Shown here one piece after another: positions 42,449 through 52,188 of a DNA stretch of 64,000 nucleotides. The number at the start of each line of letters is the position of its first letter. Within the stretch, counting starts at the first letter, position 1. This stretch comes from Clostridium thermobutyricum DSM 4928 (GTDB lineage: Bacteria; Bacillota; Clostridia; Clostridiales; Clostridiaceae): assembly GCF_002050515.1 (NCBI RefSeq), contig NZ_LTAY01000021.1:1-64000 (forward strand), read 5' to 3'. A model generated the notes under the pieces. That model was given only the letters and a program-made list of their open reading frames with translations, did no database searches and had not been told where the DNA came from. The translations under genes and the position numbers were made by a program.

Positions 42449-43804
42449 ATGAGGAAAAAATGGCTAATAAAATTAGTGGGTGGAATAGTATCAATATGTA
42501 TAGGAGTTGGAACTGCATTAATACTTAATAGAAATATTTTTACTGATGAAAGTAGAAATATTAGAGTTAAAGCTGATGTAAAAGTAAAGGAAGAATTTAA
42601 TTTAGAAAAAGAAAAATCTAAAACAAGTAATGAAGCTTTAATTAAAGAATTAAAGTATGATGGATGTATATATTACAATGATATAAAGTATGATAAAGAT
42701 GTTTATATAAAAACTTATCTATTTGAAATAACACCTAATATGAAAGTAAATGAAAATAATGATTTATTTTTAGAAGGAATAGACTTAGGTTGGACAATGA
42801 AAATTGATAATAAAGATTATGGAGTTTTAGATGCTATTCCAACTAAAATAACTATTAATGAAAAAGACCAAATTATGGATTCAAAAGGAAAGAAAGTTTT
42901 AGAAACACTAGATATATACTTAATAGAAAGCAAAATAAATGATAATGGAAAAATAGAATTAGTAAATAAAGAAGAGAAAACTTATAAAGAATTTATTGAA
43001 GAAAAAGAAAATAAAGAATATAAAAAGTTTTTTATAAATGATTTAGAAAAATATAAATCAAATTCTAAAGAAAGTTTAAAAGATGAAACAGAATTAAAAC
43101 TTTTAACGGAAGAAATAAAAAATAAATATAAAATGAAAAAGATAAGTTATGAAAATTTTGAAGAGGTATATGGATCTAATTATAGATATTATGTAGGATA
43201 TTTTTTAGATGAAAAGAATTATGAAAATAATGTTTATGCTATTAGAGATAGAAAAGAAGATAAAACTTATACTTTTCAAAAGGGGACAAGTCCTTCAATA
43301 AGAGAAATTTTTCAATACAAAGATAAACTTTATGCACTTAGAAGAGAAGGAGATATATTAGAAATAGAATTAAAGGAAGATAAGATAGAAATTATAAACA
43401 CTTTTAAAAATAAAGTAAAGCATGAAAGTGTAGGAGAATGTCATTTACTTGGTTTAAAAGACGGATATGTTTACTTTAGAAATTATAAGCCAGTAGATTC
43501 TATAATGGCATTTGATTTAGAAAAAGAAGAATTTAAATTAGTTTATAATAGTAAATTTGAAGTGATGGAAGATATAGATATGTTTAATGGATATATAGCT
43601 TTTTATAAAGATCCTAAAAATTCAGGAGCAAAAAGCATAGGAGTTTTAAAAGAAGATAAAATAGAAATATTAATAGATAATATTGAAGATATGAAATATT
43701 CAACTGAATTATTTAATGAAGATACAGTTATAATAGAAAATAGAAAAGAAGATAAGCAAACAAAAAAATTATTTACAGAAATAAAAGTATATAAATTAAA
43801 TTAA
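42449..43804 (+). CDS. Membrane-anchored extracytoplasmic protein, unknown family
   Basis: The ATG at 42449 gives 451 aa (MRKKWLIKLVGG); an ATG six codons earlier is possible. A single N-terminal helix (about residues 6-26) anchors a large outward domain rich in Lys, Glu and Asn. The second half shows recurring short strand patterns (YAIRDRKED, YALRREGD, GYVYFRN, GYIAFYKD), suggestive of a beta-propeller. The product ends FTEIKVYKL. The next gene (44242) has the same layout and a similar end. Function unknown; a cell-surface sensor or scaffold is possible. Confidence 0.6.
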   Translation: MRKKWLIKLVGGIVSICIGVGTALILNRNIFTDESRNIRVKADVKVKEEFNLEKEKSKTSNEALIKELKYDGCIYYNDIKYDKDVYIKTYLFEITPNMKVNENNDLFLEGIDLGWTMKIDNKDYGVLDAIPTKITINEKDQIMDSKGKKVLETLDIYLIESKINDNGKIELVNKEEKTYKEFIEEKENKEYKKFFINDLEKYKSNSKESLKDETELKLLTEEIKNKYKMKKISYENFEEVYGSNYRYYVGYFLDEKNYENNVYAIRDRKEDKTYTFQKGTSPSIREIFQYKDKLYALRREGDILEIELKEDKIEIINTFKNKVKHESVGECHLLGLKDGYVYFRNYKPVDSIMAFDLEKEEFKLVYNSKFEVMEDIDMFNGYIAFYKDPKNSGAKSIGVLKEDKIEILIDNIEDMKYSTELFNEDTVIIENRKEDKQTKKLFTEIKVYKLN

Positions 43805-43806
43805 TG

Positions 43807-43845
43807 AAGACATGACCTTTAATTTAGGTCATGTCTTTATTTTTT
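43807..43845 (+). terminator. Terminator between the two anchored-protein genes
   Basis: AAGACATGACCT pairs with AGGTCATGTCTT, followed by TATTTTTT. Confidence 0.85.
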
Positions 43846-44241
43846 ATTGAATATAATTTATTTTTTAAAAGATTTCCTCGTAAATGAATATTAATAACTT
43901 TTCATATGTTTTAGATTTGAAAAATTTAAGAAATCTATAAAATTTATAAATATTAAAATAATAACTTAAATAAAATACTCGTAAATAAGTATTAATATAT
44001 AACAAAAAAATAAAGTTTATTGGGAAAATCAATAGAGGGTTTTTTATTTAAGGTTTTACTATCTAATTTTAAAGAAAATAAATAAATTGTTTCCAGCTTA
44101 TTTTAGCAAAGCTAAAATTTTGTACGGGAGAAAAGCAGAAAACAATTTAAATATTTTCGAAAAAATTAGAAAAATTTAGATAGATTTGATAAAATATATA
44201 TATTAATAAAATATTAATTTTTTAAACAAAAGGGGAAGAAG
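43846..44241. other. 396-base region with two direct repeats and a hairpin
   Basis: CTCGTAAAT-A-TATTAATA-type 20-mers occur at 43877-43896 and 43978-43997, differing at two positions. A hairpin, ATTTTAGC-AAA-GCTAAAAT, lies at 44100-44118. The region precedes the second anchored-protein gene and probably holds its promoter and operator. No gene is seen. Confidence 0.5.
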
Positions 44242-45504
44242 ATGAAGAAAAAAGTTATTGTTGGGGTTATTACTATTGGGATTGTTGGAGTTGTTGGAAC
44301 TATTGGAGCTATTGCGGGATATTCTTATTCTAAAAAACCAAATTTAAAAATAGAAGAGACTAAATTTGAAGGGGATAATAAGCTTTTAAATAAAGAAAAG
44401 ATAGACAGTGATTTAAATTATGATGACATAATTTATAAAGATGGGAAAGTGTATTTTAAGAAATATGTAGTAATATTAGGAAAAGGAGATTCACCTATAA
44501 CTGTAAATGATGAAAATGAATTAGTTTGTGATGGAGGTATTATAGGAAAGGGAGTTACTATTTCAGATAAAAAATTTGGAGATTTATCATCAGTTGAAGT
44601 AATCGACAAATCTGGAATATATGAAGTGGTTAACCAATGGACTAGATTAGATCCATTTATAACAAAAGAAATTACTTTTGAAATAAAGGATGGAAAAGAA
44701 AAAATTATAGAAGAAAAAGATATTTCATTTAAAGATTTTAAAAATCGAAAAGATAATTTTAATAAAGTTAGACCTGAATATGATGTTCAACAGAGACTTA
44801 GCAAAATAATGAAAGAGTTTAAAGGGGGAACTTTAGCTGTAGGCATAATGAGAGTACATGATTCAGATGGAAAGTATACTTTTGTGAGATTTTATTCTGA
44901 TGAAGCAAGAACTATGCTTACAGGCTATGGAATTTTAAAGGATGATACAGGAGAAGCATATTTAGATACATCTAATGACAGTAATGAAAATATAGTTGAT
45001 GTAGTTTTAGTTAATGGAAAGTTTTATGGAGTTTTATCTTCAGGAAATATAGTTTTACTTAATTTAAGTGATTGGCAAATTAAGTATGAGAAAGAATACA
45101 AAAATATATTAAAAAGTTTAAAAACTAGAGCTAGATATTTAGGTACATCAGGAGATTATATTTATTTAAAATATATGAATGGAGAAAGTGAAAGTTTAGT
45201 ATCTTTTAATACAAAGACAGGAGAATTTTCTAAAGCTTATAAAGGTGAAAATAATAATCTTCATATTGAAGATGTAAATGATGGATATATTATATTTAGT
45301 GATGGCTCTGGAGAAAAAGCTAAGAAAATTGATATAGGTCATTTAAATGGAAACACTATAGAAATTATTAAAAAAGATATCGAAAAGTTAGATAAAGAAA
45401 AAGTAATTTTTAATGATGAATATATTGCAGTAGAAAAATCTAAGCTTAAAGATGGTACAAAGGAAGTTATAGGAACAGAGGTAGAAATTTATAACTTAAA
45501 ATAA
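44242..45504 (+). CDS. Membrane-anchored extracytoplasmic protein, related to the preceding one
   Basis: A 420-residue protein. AGGGGAAGAAG precedes the ATG, and a Gly/Ile/Val-rich helix (about residues 5-28) anchors it. The outward domain shares with 42449-43804 an early INYD/YNDIxYKD strand, a KxFGDL/KDYGVL segment, repeated short beta motifs (GKFYGVLSSGN, DYIYLKYMNG, GYIIFSDGSG) and a closing EV-IYNLK. The two are distant paralogues in tandem, separated by a terminator and a 396-base spacer. Function unknown. Confidence 0.6.
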   Translation: MKKKVIVGVITIGIVGVVGTIGAIAGYSYSKKPNLKIEETKFEGDNKLLNKEKIDSDLNYDDIIYKDGKVYFKKYVVILGKGDSPITVNDENELVCDGGIIGKGVTISDKKFGDLSSVEVIDKSGIYEVVNQWTRLDPFITKEITFEIKDGKEKIIEEKDISFKDFKNRKDNFNKVRPEYDVQQRLSKIMKEFKGGTLAVGIMRVHDSDGKYTFVRFYSDEARTMLTGYGILKDDTGEAYLDTSNDSNENIVDVVLVNGKFYGVLSSGNIVLLNLSDWQIKYEKEYKNILKSLKTRARYLGTSGDYIYLKYMNGESESLVSFNTKTGEFSKAYKGENNNLHIEDVNDGYIIFSDGSGEKAKKIDIGHLNGNTIEIIKKDIEKLDKEKVIFNDEYIAVEKSKLKDGTKEVIGTEVEIYNLK

Positions 45505-45594
45505 ATTTAGAAATTGAGTATTTATGTTATTACTTAGAAATAATAGTAGATAATAAGAAAATCTTTTGTATATAAAATTAAATAATATAAATAT

Positions 45595-45625
45595 AAAAGG
45601 ATAAGCTATAAGCTTATCCTTTTTA
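45595..45625 (+). terminator. Terminator of the second anchored-protein gene
   Basis: AAAAGGATAAGCT pairs with AGCTTATCCTTTT, then T. Confidence 0.85.
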
Positions 45626-45796
45626 TGTGTAAATCTAACTTTACTCGACTTTCTCCAGTTTTGAAAAACCATTTTTGCATATCTATAATGGATTTTGGCA
45701 AGTTGGATATATAAATATACATCTTAGTTATAAACAGTTGAATGGTTAAATAAGTAATAATATACTTATATTACAGCTTAAGCTTGGAGGATGGGT

Positions 45797-46234
45797 ATGA
45801 GAATAAAAATTGATGAACAAGAAAATTTACAAGAGATAGTAGTTACAATTTCTTGTAGAAAAGTTGATAAAGAAGTTTCAGACATTATTAAACTTTTAAA
45901 AATGAAAAATAAAACTATAAGTGGGATAAAAGAAAATGAAGTTATTTTAGTCAAAGTATTTGAAATTCTATATATAGAAAGTGTTGATAAAAAGACATTT
46001 ATATATACAAAAGAAGATGTTTTTCAATGTAAGGAAAAGCTTTATGAACTAGAAGAAATTTTAGAAAAAGAAAGTTTTATAAGAATTTCTAAAAATACAA
46101 TAGTAAACCTTAACAAAGTTTCTAAAATAGTTCCTGACATTAGTAGAAGATTAATATTAACTTTAGAAAATAAAGAGAAGGTAATAGTTTCTAGGAGTTT
46201 TACTTTTAATTTTAAGAAGAGTTTGGGGCTTTAA
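45797..46234 (+). CDS. LytTR-domain transcriptional regulator
   Basis: A 145-residue protein with a short N-terminal part and a LytTR DNA-binding domain (about residues 50-143) showing KVFEILYIESVDKKTFIYT, FIRISKNTIVNLNKV and a conserved RSF near the end. There is no receiver domain. GGAGG lies six bases before the ATG at 45797; the ATG at 45791 abuts the ribosome site. The next gene, 14 bases downstream, encodes a membrane protein. This is the layout of LytTR regulatory systems, where the membrane partner inhibits the regulator. Confidence 0.85.
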   Translation: MRIKIDEQENLQEIVVTISCRKVDKEVSDIIKLLKMKNKTISGIKENEVILVKVFEILYIESVDKKTFIYTKEDVFQCKEKLYELEEILEKESFIRISKNTIVNLNKVSKIVPDISRRLILTLENKEKVIVSRSFTFNFKKSLGL

Positions 46235-46248
46235 GGGAGGGATTTTTT

Positions 46249-47196
46249 ATGGTTAAAGAAATTTTTTATTTATTTTTTAGAAATTCATTTATTAATTTAG
46301 CTTTATATACGCTTTTATCTAAAGATATAAATAAAGTAAATATTTTTATTATTATAGGATTTAGTATAATTTTTTCTATTATAGAAAAAGGATTAAATAA
46401 AAAAAGTTTAATTAAAAAATATTCATATAGATTAAGATTTATCTTATTTTATACAATGTTTATGGTTTTTGAATTTATGCTTTGGAATAGATTTAAAATT
46501 ATAGATATTAAATTGTTATTAGGAGCATCACTATTAATTTGGGTTGGGTTAATTATTTATGTTCAGATAATAAATGTGAGATTTAATAAAGAAAGTAAAA
46601 AATACAATAAGGTTTTAGAAGAGTATAAAAGTAGATTAAAGGAGAGTAATAAAACAGCAATGGAAAATAAATTTATGAGATCAGTTATATATATTAATGG
46701 AGAGCCAAACGAAAACTTATTGACGACAGATTCTATTTATTCAATTTTCATAAAAGAAACAGATATAGAAATATATAATATAAACCCTATTAATATGAAA
46801 GTGAAGAAATTAAAAGAAAATATACCATTTTCAGAAATTGATTTAATTAAGATAAGTGTAGGGAATATATTTAGAACTCGAGGAACAGGATTTCCACTTA
46901 AATTTAATTATGATGGAGAAGAAGACAGATTATATAAGTTAGTATATACACTAGAATTAGAAATAAAACTTAAAAGTGGTGAGGTTAGAAAAATAAATAC
47001 AAACGAAATAAGGGATACTTTCAATTATTTAATAAATATATTAAAGGAAAAGGCTATAAATTATGAAGATACTTATAATTTAGAAAAGCTTTTAAAGGAG
47101 AAAGATGACAAAGAACTTCTAAAATACTTCTTAAAAAATGAAATTGGAACTGATGGTCTAGCAGGTCAATATTTCAAGAATATTTATAGAGAATAG
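46249..47196 (+). CDS. Membrane protein, probable partner/inhibitor of the LytTR regulator
   Basis: A 315-residue protein with GGGAGG before its ATG. Four hydrophobic helices occupy about residues 10-115, followed by a charged helix (120-150) and a cytoplasmic C-terminal region of about 160 residues (SIFIKETDIEIYNI onward), beta-rich at first and helical at the end. It is longer than the DUF3021 membrane partners usual in such pairs and no family was recognised. The tight coupling to the LytTR gene suggests it holds or modulates that regulator. Confidence 0.6.
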   Translation: MVKEIFYLFFRNSFINLALYTLLSKDINKVNIFIIIGFSIIFSIIEKGLNKKSLIKKYSYRLRFILFYTMFMVFEFMLWNRFKIIDIKLLLGASLLIWVGLIIYVQIINVRFNKESKKYNKVLEEYKSRLKESNKTAMENKFMRSVIYINGEPNENLLTTDSIYSIFIKETDIEIYNINPINMKVKKLKENIPFSEIDLIKISVGNIFRTRGTGFPLKFNYDGEEDRLYKLVYTLELEIKLKSGEVRKINTNEIRDTFNYLINILKEKAINYEDTYNLEKLLKEKDDKELLKYFLKNEIGTDGLAGQYFKNIYRE

Positions 47197-47224
47197 AATC
47201 AGATGTATTATAAATAATAAAGAT

Positions 47225-47272
47225 AAAGACATTTTTAAAGTGGTAGTAAAAGCTTTTTAAATGTCTTTTTTT
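47225..47272 (+). terminator. Terminator of the LytTR operon
   Basis: AAAGACATTTTTAAAG pairs with a matching arm ending ATGTCTTT, then TTTT. Confidence 0.75.
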
Positions 47273-47539
47273 ATAATTTTTTATAAAGTATTATATATCA
47301 AATTTAATGTTACTTATTATATTAGTTCTAAAGTTACAGGTTTTTCACTTATTATTTTAATAATTGAAAATATAATTTACTAGAAGTATTTATACTATTT
47401 TATTACTTAGATTTTATTTTTCATACCATTTTTTAGAATAATTGATATAAAATTTCTTATATTGTATACTTTAGCTATATTTCATAATAAAAATAATCAA
47501 ATGATAAATAGTTATTTATAACTAAGGAGGAAAAATTAA
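47273..47539. other. Intergenic region before the zinc-ribbon protein gene
   Basis: AT-rich promoter-bearing spacer. No repeat, hairpin or coding sequence stands out. Confidence 0.4.
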
Positions 47540-48439
47540 ATGTACTGTAAAAATTGTGGGAAAAAAATTTCTGACAAAGCTTTTGAATGTCCAGCGTGTG
47601 GTACTAGTGTTGGAAGTGGCAATTCCTATTGTCAGGAGTGTGGTGGGGAAATTACAGATAATACAAAATATTATTGTAGTCATTGTGGATGCCCAACTAA
47701 AGGAAATTTTATATTAAGACCTAGAAAAGATACTAGAACAGGAACATTAAAGCGAGATGTAAAGGAATTACTAGACAATCCTGATATACATCAGAAAAGT
47801 GTATATACTTTTAGCTTTCTAATACCAACAATAGTGGTAATGGCTATATATAGTTATATAATAAAAGATTTTTATATTATATCACCAATTGTAACTTTAA
47901 TATTAGGAATAATATTATCAATACCAATAAGTTATTTAATTTATAATTTAAGTTGTAGAGAAAAGGAAGCAGTAAATAATCAAAATACAAAATTAAAATT
48001 TACATTCTCAATTAAAGAATGGTTACCTATATTTATAATAGTAGCAATAGAAAATGTTCTAAACGATATAATTCATGCTTTAACTTTAAAAGCTAATATT
48101 GATACAATATTAGGAATACCTACTAGCTTACACATAATTTTACCAATAGCGAGTCTTATAGTTTATTTAGCAATTATACCTTTACCAGTTGTAATTTTTA
48201 TAGCTTTAAATAAAAATATGTCAGTTATAGAAACAATAGTTTATGGATACAAAATTGGTTTAAAGAATTATTGGCAATTATTAAAACTACAACTTTCTTT
48301 CATTCCATTAATTTTCTTATGCGCAATTACATTAGGTATTTTATTAATATGGAAAGGATTTTATATTAGTACAACTCCATATGTATTAGCAGGACAATTA
48401 GTAGAAAAGTTTGAAACTAAAGAAAAAGTAGTAGAATAG
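47540..48439 (+). CDS. Double zinc-ribbon membrane protein
   Basis: The 299-residue product opens with two zinc ribbons (Cys3/6/17/20 and Cys31/34/46/49). A basic linker follows, then a membrane domain of about five helices starting at residue 85, with YGYKIGLKNYW near the end as in DUF975-like bacterial membrane proteins. AAGGAGG precedes the ATG. The zinc ribbons face the cytoplasm. Function unknown; a scaffold or regulator of envelope processes is possible. Confidence 0.7.
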   Translation: MYCKNCGKKISDKAFECPACGTSVGSGNSYCQECGGEITDNTKYYCSHCGCPTKGNFILRPRKDTRTGTLKRDVKELLDNPDIHQKSVYTFSFLIPTIVVMAIYSYIIKDFYIISPIVTLILGIILSIPISYLIYNLSCREKEAVNNQNTKLKFTFSIKEWLPIFIIVAIENVLNDIIHALTLKANIDTILGIPTSLHIILPIASLIVYLAIIPLPVVIFIALNKNMSVIETIVYGYKIGLKNYWQLLKLQLSFIPLIFLCAITLGILLIWKGFYISTTPYVLAGQLVEKFETKEKVVE

Positions 48440-48789
48440 AAAATAAGAATTTTTGATAATATATTTAAGACATTGATTATAATTGCTAAATTCAAATTCT
48501 TATAGAAGAAAGCAATGATATTTATCAGTAAACTATAAAAATTTATATATAGATTAAAAAAAGGCAGTTATTTAGACTGCCTTTTTATTTTATTATTAAA
48601 TGAAATAAAAGTTAATATTTAAAACCTATAATTAATAAATTGATTAATTAATAAAATTTTTAAAAAAACTATTTCAAAAAATAAATTTAGCAATAAAAAT
48701 AGGATTTTTAAATTAAAATTATAATTAAAACCTAAATTTGAATAATAAAAGTAATAAATTTTTGGCTAATAGTAAAATACTATATTAAC
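48440..48789. other. Intergenic region with terminator, otherwise empty
   Basis: Contains the terminator at 48556 and about 200 bases of featureless AT-rich DNA before the ABC cassette promoter. Confidence 0.5.
48556..48588 (+). terminator. Terminator of the zinc-ribbon protein gene
   Basis: AAAAAGGCAGT pairs with ACTGCCTTTTT around a 7-base loop. Confidence 0.85.
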
Positions 48790-48819
48790 TTTACAAAAAA
48801 AATATTAATAATGTAAAAT
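48790..48819 (+). promoter_or_regulatory. Promoter of the first ABC cassette
   Basis: TTTACA (48790-48795), 18 bases, TAAAAT (48814-48819). A matching TTTACA-17-TAGAAT promoter precedes the second cassette, and the flanking bases are similar, which supports both. Confidence 0.55.
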
Positions 48820-48882
48820 TTAATCATTGATGTTATGTTAACAGAGTTAAACCAAATAAATATAATAGTTTGGAGGGAGAAT

Positions 48883-49935
48883 TTGAGTAAAAATTTAAAT
48901 AAAAAGGTTTTATTTTGGGGGCTATTGTTATCTATTTTTTTAGTAATATCAATAATTTTAGGAGTGGCTTTTGGAAGTACAAATATTAGTCCAAAGATTG
49001 TATATGAATTCTTAGGTCATAAGCTTTTGGGAATAGAATTACGATCTGAAATTCCTAAATCTGTTGGGACTATAATATGGGAAATAAGGTTTCCTAGAAC
49101 TATATTAGCAGGAATAACAGGTGCATCTTTAGCACTTTGCGGTGTTCTTATGCAATGTATAACTAGAAATTCAGTTTCAGATCCTTATATTTTAGGAATA
49201 TCATCAGGAGCATCATCTGGAGCTGTTTCTGTAATAGTTTTCTCTGGATCTTTAGCAGGAATGTTAGGAGTAGCTGGTGGAGCTTTTATAGGTTCTATTG
49301 TATGTGGAGTTTTAGTATTTATGATTGGAACTCGATTTGGGAAAACAAGTTCTACTACAAGGCTTGTTTTATCAGGATTAGCCTTATCTACTATATTTTC
49401 TGCAATAACAAATTTACTTATATATTCTGCGGAAAATTCAAATCAGGCAAAAGCAGCTATTTTTTGGATAATGGGAAGTCTCGGTGGTGCTAAATGGAAT
49501 GTTATATTGTTTCCATCAATTGTATTACTATTAGTCTTAATTATTTCTTTAATTCTTTCAAAATCATTAGATTTATTATTGTTTGGTGATGATAGTGCAA
49601 TTATGCTTGGAATGAACGTTAAGTTGGTGAAATCTATAATATTATTAATTTCTATTTTATTAATTTCAGTAATTGTATCATTAACAGGTGCTATTGGATT
49701 TATTGGATTAGTAATTCCACATATAGTTAGAAGTATAACTGGAACAAATCATAAAAAATTAATAATATTATCTATTCTTTTAGGGGCAATATTTTTAATA
49801 TTATCAGATTTAATTGCAAGAGTTTTATTTTCACCAAGAGAGATACCAATAGGTATAATAACTGCACTTATAGGGGGACCATTCTTCTTATGGCTAATAG
49901 CTAAGAATGATTATTCTTTTGGAGGTAAGAAGTAA
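48883..49935 (+). CDS. FecCD-family ABC transporter permease, first copy
   Basis: A BtuC/FecCD-type permease of about ten helices with the signatures RFPRTILAGITGASLALCGVLMQ (cited in part), GISSGA and GLVIPHIVR. These permeases import metal chelates, haem, cobalamin or free metal bound to a lipoprotein. The start is taken as the TTG at 48883, six bases after GGAGG. This gives 350 aa, exactly the length of the second copy; an ATG 16 codons upstream has no ribosome site. It overlaps the ATPase gene by one base (TAATG). Confidence 0.9.
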   Translation: MSKNLNKKVLFWGLLLSIFLVISIILGVAFGSTNISPKIVYEFLGHKLLGIELRSEIPKSVGTIIWEIRFPRTILAGITGASLALCGVLMQCITRNSVSDPYILGISSGASSGAVSVIVFSGSLAGMLGVAGGAFIGSIVCGVLVFMIGTRFGKTSSTTRLVLSGLALSTIFSAITNLLIYSAENSNQAKAAIFWIMGSLGGAKWNVILFPSIVLLLVLIISLILSKSLDLLLFGDDSAIMLGMNVKLVKSIILLISILLISVIVSLTGAIGFIGLVIPHIVRSITGTNHKKLIILSILLGAIFLILSDLIARVLFSPREIPIGIITALIGGPFFLWLIAKNDYSFGGKK

Positions 49936-50771
49936 TGAGTAAATTAAAAGTAAGTGAATTAGATTTTTTTATAGAAAATAAGCAAATTCTTAAAAAAATT
50001 TCATTAGAAATAAAAGAAGGGCAGTTTGTTGGAATAATAGGTTCTAATGGTTCAGGAAAATCAACTTTACTTAAGAATATATATAGAATATATAAACCAA
50101 AGTCAGGAAAAATAAGTATAGGCGAAAAAGATATGGAAAATATGAGTCATAAAGAAATTGCAAGAGAACTTGCAGTTTTAGCTCAAGAGACTACATCAGA
50201 ATTTGATTTTAAAGTTGAAGATGTAGTTAAAATGGGAAGATATCCTTATAAATCTATATTTGAAGATTATTCTAAAAAAGATATGGAAATGGTTAGTGAA
50301 ATGCTTAAGAAAGTTGGACTTAATGGTTTTGAAGAAAGAAGTTTTAACAGCTTATCTGGAGGAGAAAAACAGAGAGTTTTAATTGCTAGAGCCTTAGTAC
50401 AAGATGCAAAATTACTTATATTAGATGAACCAACTAATCATTTAGATGTAGGTTATCAGCTTCAGGTTATGGATATTGTAAAAGAATTAAAATTAACTAC
50501 CTTTGCAGCTATACATGATATGAATATAGCAGCAATGTATTGTGATTATATTATAGTTATTCAAAAGGGGGAAATAATCGCAAGTGGAAGTGTAGATGAG
50601 ATTCTTACAGAAGAGATGATAAAAAAAGTATTTAATGTAGATTGTTATATAGGAAAAAATCCTATAACTGGGGACATACATATATTTTATATTAGTGAAC
50701 ATTCACATGTAAATGGAATTGGACATGGACATGTCCATAAAGATGGGTATACAGGTTATCATAAACATTAA
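49935..50771 (+). CDS. ABC transporter ATP-binding protein with His-rich tail, first copy
   Basis: A 278-residue FecE/BtuD-type ATPase. Walker A is GSNGSGKST (about 36-44), followed by the Q-loop region LAVLAQETT, signature LSGGEKQR and Walker B LLILDEPT. Unusually, the last 25 residues carry seven His (SEHSHVNGIGHGHVHKDG and on to YHKH). The tail is conserved in the second copy. A His tail on a transport ATPase suggests metal sensing or hand-off of Ni, Co, Zn or a similar ion. That reading is inference. Confidence 0.88.
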   Translation: MSKLKVSELDFFIENKQILKKISLEIKEGQFVGIIGSNGSGKSTLLKNIYRIYKPKSGKISIGEKDMENMSHKEIARELAVLAQETTSEFDFKVEDVVKMGRYPYKSIFEDYSKKDMEMVSEMLKKVGLNGFEERSFNSLSGGEKQRVLIARALVQDAKLLILDEPTNHLDVGYQLQVMDIVKELKLTTFAAIHDMNIAAMYCDYIIVIQKGEIIASGSVDEILTEEMIKKVFNVDCYIGKNPITGDIHIFYISEHSHVNGIGHGHVHKDGYTGYHKH

Positions 50772-50796
50772 TGTATAAATACATAGGAGGAAAATA

Positions 50797-51807
50797 ATGA
50801 ATAGAAAAATAAAAAGCATTCTTTTAGGAATGACTGTAATTGCTGCAACTACTATATTTATGGGATGTAAAGCATCAGAAAAAAAGGTAGAAGAAAATAC
50901 AAATAAAACTGAGCAAACATCACAGTTTAAAGAGTTTTCATATGTATATGATGATGGAAAAGAAAAAATAGATGTTAAAGTTACAAAACCACCTAAGAGA
51001 GCTGTAACATTATCACAATTTATGACTGAAACTTTATTAGCATTAGATTTAGGGGATAGAATGGTTGGAACAGCACTTTTAGATAATCCTATATTGCCAC
51101 AATATAAAGCTGCATATGATAAAATTCCTGTTTTAAAAATGACAGGAGGACACAATATATCTAAAGAAGCTTTTATGGCTTTAAATCCTGATTTTGTTAG
51201 TGGATGGGAAATGTCTATAAATAGTGAATCTACAGGAACTCCATCTGAGTTAGTTAAAGAAGGAATATATCCTTATGTTGATAAATCTTTAAGCGGGAAT
51301 GCAACTGTAGAAACAGTTTACGAAGATATAACTACATTAGGAAAAATATTTGGAGTTCCAGATAAAGCTAATGAAGTAATTAACAATATGAAAAATGAAA
51401 TAAATAAAGTTCAAGAAAGCTTAAAGAAAGTAAAAGATGAAGATAAAGTAAAAGTAATGATTTATGATTCAGGTGAAAAAGATGCTATGGTTGTTGGAGC
51501 AGGACTTCCAAACAATTTAATAAGCTTAGCTGGTGGAAAAAATGTATATGGAGATTTAAAAAAATCCTATGAAACAGTTTCTTTTGAAAGTATAGTTGAA
51601 AAAAATCCAGATGTTATAATTGTAACTGATTATTTAGCAGGAGAACCAGCTGAAAAGAAAATAGAATTCTTAAAGAATAATCCAGCGTTAAAAGATGTTA
51701 AGGCAATAAAAGATAATAATATACATGTAATTGCATTAGCAGATTTATCACCAGGTGTTAGAAGCTCTAAAGCAATTTCAGAAATGAATAAAATGTTTTA
51801 TAAATAA
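50797..51807 (+). CDS. ABC transporter substrate-binding lipoprotein, first copy
   Basis: A 336-residue periplasmic-binding-protein-type lipoprotein. The signal ends in FMGC (Cys24). A Lys/Glu/Thr linker leads to a class III binding fold with two lobes joined by a long helix (about residues 185-215, VINNMKNEINKVQESLKKVK). This fold is used for iron chelates, haem, cobalamin and metals. CATAGGAGG precedes the ATG, 25 bases after the ATPase gene. The ligand is not identifiable. It closes the first cassette, before the terminator at 51877. Confidence 0.88.
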   Translation: MNRKIKSILLGMTVIAATTIFMGCKASEKKVEENTNKTEQTSQFKEFSYVYDDGKEKIDVKVTKPPKRAVTLSQFMTETLLALDLGDRMVGTALLDNPILPQYKAAYDKIPVLKMTGGHNISKEAFMALNPDFVSGWEMSINSESTGTPSELVKEGIYPYVDKSLSGNATVETVYEDITTLGKIFGVPDKANEVINNMKNEINKVQESLKKVKDEDKVKVMIYDSGEKDAMVVGAGLPNNLISLAGGKNVYGDLKKSYETVSFESIVEKNPDVIIVTDYLAGEPAEKKIEFLKNNPALKDVKAIKDNNIHVIALADLSPGVRSSKAISEMNKMFYK

Positions 51808-52110
51808 TAAGATATAAAAAGTAGATTATAAATAAAATTATGATAAATATAAGTTTATAAGTATTTTAGTTCATATAAAAAGGACTTTCTCAGTTTTGAG
51901 AAAGTCCTTTTTATAATTTAACATATTTATAAATAATTTTTTAAATTATTTATTTTATATAAAATATATCTATTTAAATTTTTTTAGTATATAGCATTAG
52001 TGAAATCAAAAATACATATTGAATCATAATTATTTTTAGTATTCATTTAAATTTTAATTTAATAACAGTATATTTTTAAAAATTGCATAAAAAGTAAAAA
52101 AATAAATTTA
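51808..52110. other. Spacer between the two ABC cassettes
   Basis: Holds the terminator at 51877 and otherwise AT-rich DNA. No gene or repeat. Confidence 0.5.
51877..51914 (+). terminator. Terminator of the first ABC cassette
   Basis: AAAAGGACTTTCTC pairs with GAGAAAGTCCTTTT around AGTTTT, then TTT. Confidence 0.9.
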
Positions 52111-52139
52111 TTTACAAAAAAGGTATTATGTTATAGAAT
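52111..52139 (+). promoter_or_regulatory. Promoter of the second ABC cassette
   Basis: TTTACA (52111-52116), 17 bases, TAGAAT (52134-52139). Similar to the promoter of the first cassette. Confidence 0.55.
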
Positions 52140-52188
52140 TTATTTGTTGAATTGTGTTAATAAAGAATAAATAAGGTGTGAGAAATGA

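Noticed and set aside
45690-45712. TGGCAAGTTGG before the LytTR gene as a sigma-54 promoter
   Set aside because: No GC element at the -12 position.
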